This document shows, piece after piece, positions 62,931 through 64,000 of a DNA stretch of 64,000 nt; position 1 is the stretch's first letter, and every line of letters begins with the position of its first letter. The DNA comes from CAYUZU01 sp964448675 (GTDB lineage Bacteria > Planctomycetota > Phycisphaerae > UBA1845 > Fen-1342): contig CAYUZU010000025.1 in the NCBI GenBank assembly GCA_964448675.1, forward strand, positions 1 to 64,000, given 5' to 3'. The notes beneath the pieces are model-generated. The model saw nothing but the letters and a program-made list of their open reading frames with translations, did no database searches and had not been told where the DNA came from. The translations under genes were made by a program, and so were the position numbers.

Positions 62931-64000
62931 TTAGCCTATGCCGCTGGTCGCCATCCGCAGGATCGGCACCAGCAACGCCACAGCGATAAAGGCGATCACC
63001 ACGCCCATCACCATCAGCAACAGCGGCTCCAGCATGCGCATCGTGAAGTCGATCTGGCGCGCCGTCCGCTCTTCCTGCGTGTCCGCAATCTCCACCAGCA
63101 CCTTGTCCAGGCTGTTACTCTCCTCGGCCACGGCGATCATGTCCACGATCGCCGGCGGAAACACGCCCGCCTTGCTCAGCGGCCCGGCCAGCGCCTCGCC
63201 CCCGCGCACCGCCTCGGCGGCCTCGTCGATCGCATCCGAGAGAATCTTGTTCCCCGTAGAGTCCTTCGAGATCTTCAACGATTGTAGCAGCGGAATGCCG
63301 TTCTGCAGCATCGTGCCGAACACACGACAGAAACGGCAGATCGCGATCATCGTGTAGATCTTGCCCAGCCCCACGATCTTCAGCTCCAGCCGCGACCGCA
63401 TCGCCTTGCCGGCGTCGCTCTGCAGATAACCGATCACGCCCAGGGTGACCACGAACAGCACGCCCAGCAGCACCAGGCCGTAATCGCGCATCACGTCGCT
63501 GACCCCAAAGACGATCTGCGTCGGCACCGGCAGCACCTGGTCCTGGAGCACCTCCCGAATCTCGGGCACGACGAAGCCCATGATGAAGGCCACCGCCCCG
63601 AAAGCTCCCAGCGCCAGCACAGTCGGGTAGATCATCGCGCCGATGAACTTGTTCCGCAGCGCGTCCTGCCGGTTCACGAAATCCGACAATCGGTGCAGCA
63701 CGTCCTCCAGAAACCCGCCCTTTTCGCCCGCGCGGACCATCGAGGCGTGCAGCTCCGGAAAAGCGTGCGGATGCTTCAGCATCGCATCGGCCAGCGAGTC
63801 ACCACCCGAAACGTCGTCCTTCACCTCCTTGAGCACCTGGGCCAACGCCGTCGACTGCGTCTGCTGCGAGAGAACGTCCAGCGCCCGCAGAATGGGCACG
63901 CCCGCCCGCAGCAAATCACTGAGCTGCTCGTACATCTGGCCGATCTTGCTCAGCCCGACCTTCCGCGTCCCGCCGGTGAAGAACGACTTGCCCTCCTTGA
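62931..64000 (-). CDS. gspF: Type II secretion inner-membrane platform protein GspF (5' end beyond the window)
   Basis: The frame is open to the right edge; at least 356 residues are visible and the start is missing. Both GspF domains are present: QLSDLLRAGVPILRALDVL and GDSLADAMLKHPHAFPELHASMVRAGEKGG, a membrane region, then FCRVFGTMLQNGIPLLQSL and VDMIAVAEESNSLDKVLVEIAD, and a last helix LLLMVMGVVIAFIAVALLVPIL. Interacts with GspE and GspL. The gspE gene probably lies just beyond the window. Confidence 0.95.
   Translation of the reverse strand, partial: KEGKSFFTGGTRKVGLSKIGQMYEQLSDLLRAGVPILRALDVLSQQTQSTALAQVLKEVKDDVSGGDSLADAMLKHPHAFPELHASMVRAGEKGGFLEDVLHRLSDFVNRQDALRNKFIGAMIYPTVLALGAFGAVAFIMGFVVPEIREVLQDQVLPVPTQIVFGVSDVMRDYGLVLLGVLFVVTLGVIGYLQSDAGKAMRSRLELKIVGLGKIYTMIAICRFCRVFGTMLQNGIPLLQSLKISKDSTGNKILSDAIDEAAEAVRGGEALAGPLSKAGVFPPAIVDMIAVAEESNSLDKVLVEIADTQEERTARQIDFTMRMLEPLLLMVMGVVIAFIAVALLVPILRMATSGIG

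Overview
The window is GC-rich and gene-dense, and looks like chromosome of a planctomycete, most likely class Phycisphaerae. The main reasons are five secreted proteins that end in the same dockerin-like double calcium-loop module built on WRDID, the HAF and thrombospondin type 3 repeat proteins, a pair of large secreted subtilases, and a type II secretion locus whose outer-membrane secretin is enormous. This taxonomic reading is inference; no rRNA gene is present. No transposase, phage gene or CRISPR array was found.

Layout. 1-5.1 kb: the end of a HAF-repeat surface protein, a small lipoprotein, then housekeeping genes (YebC family, TrmB, a PilZ protein, a DNA alkyl-transferase). 5.1-11 kb: three leftward genes for exported proteins with dockerin-like tails: a protein of unknown family, an M6-type metalloprotease with PA14 and thrombospondin repeats, and an Omp28/thioredoxin-like protein. 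11.1-11.6 kb: a regulatory and RNA region with a candidate small RNA on the minus strand and, on the plus strand, a promoter, tRNA-His and hisS. 13-21.6 kb: pterin dehydratase, a secreted glycerophosphodiesterase, two coupled DUF3857/transglutaminase-like proteins, a membrane protein, a lipoprotein and a TPR protein. 21.6-31 kb: two very large subtilisin-like proteases that share a 649-bp block with no difference at all. 31.4-40.9 kb: a GH116-like glycosidase, an APC permease fused to a UspA domain, a SerA-like protein lacking catalytic residues, a secreted cyclophilin, a CBS-domain protein, an MreD-like protein and a lipoprotein.

41-64 kb is the most notable part. It is a type II secretion cluster on the minus strand in the order gspF (cut by the window edge), gspG, H, I, J, K, a PilM/PilN-like gspL, a gspM-like gene with a possible PilP/GspC-like tail, then gspD. 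gspH to gspK overlap by 4-nt start/stop junctions, and gspK appears to use a CTG start. gspD is one uninterrupted 14.1-kb reading frame of about 4709 codons. It encodes a signal peptide, an N0 domain, about 45 tandem secretin N1-type domains (ordinary GspD has N0 to N3) and one normal C-terminal secretin pore domain. It is separated from the other gsp genes by a gap with a terminator-like hairpin and a TATAAA box, so it may be transcribed on its own.

The parts fit together as a cell that exports many large extracellular or surface hydrolases. The giant secretin could be a very long conduit across a widened periplasm, and the shared dockerin-like tail is a candidate sorting or attachment tag for its cargo. 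Both ideas are inference.
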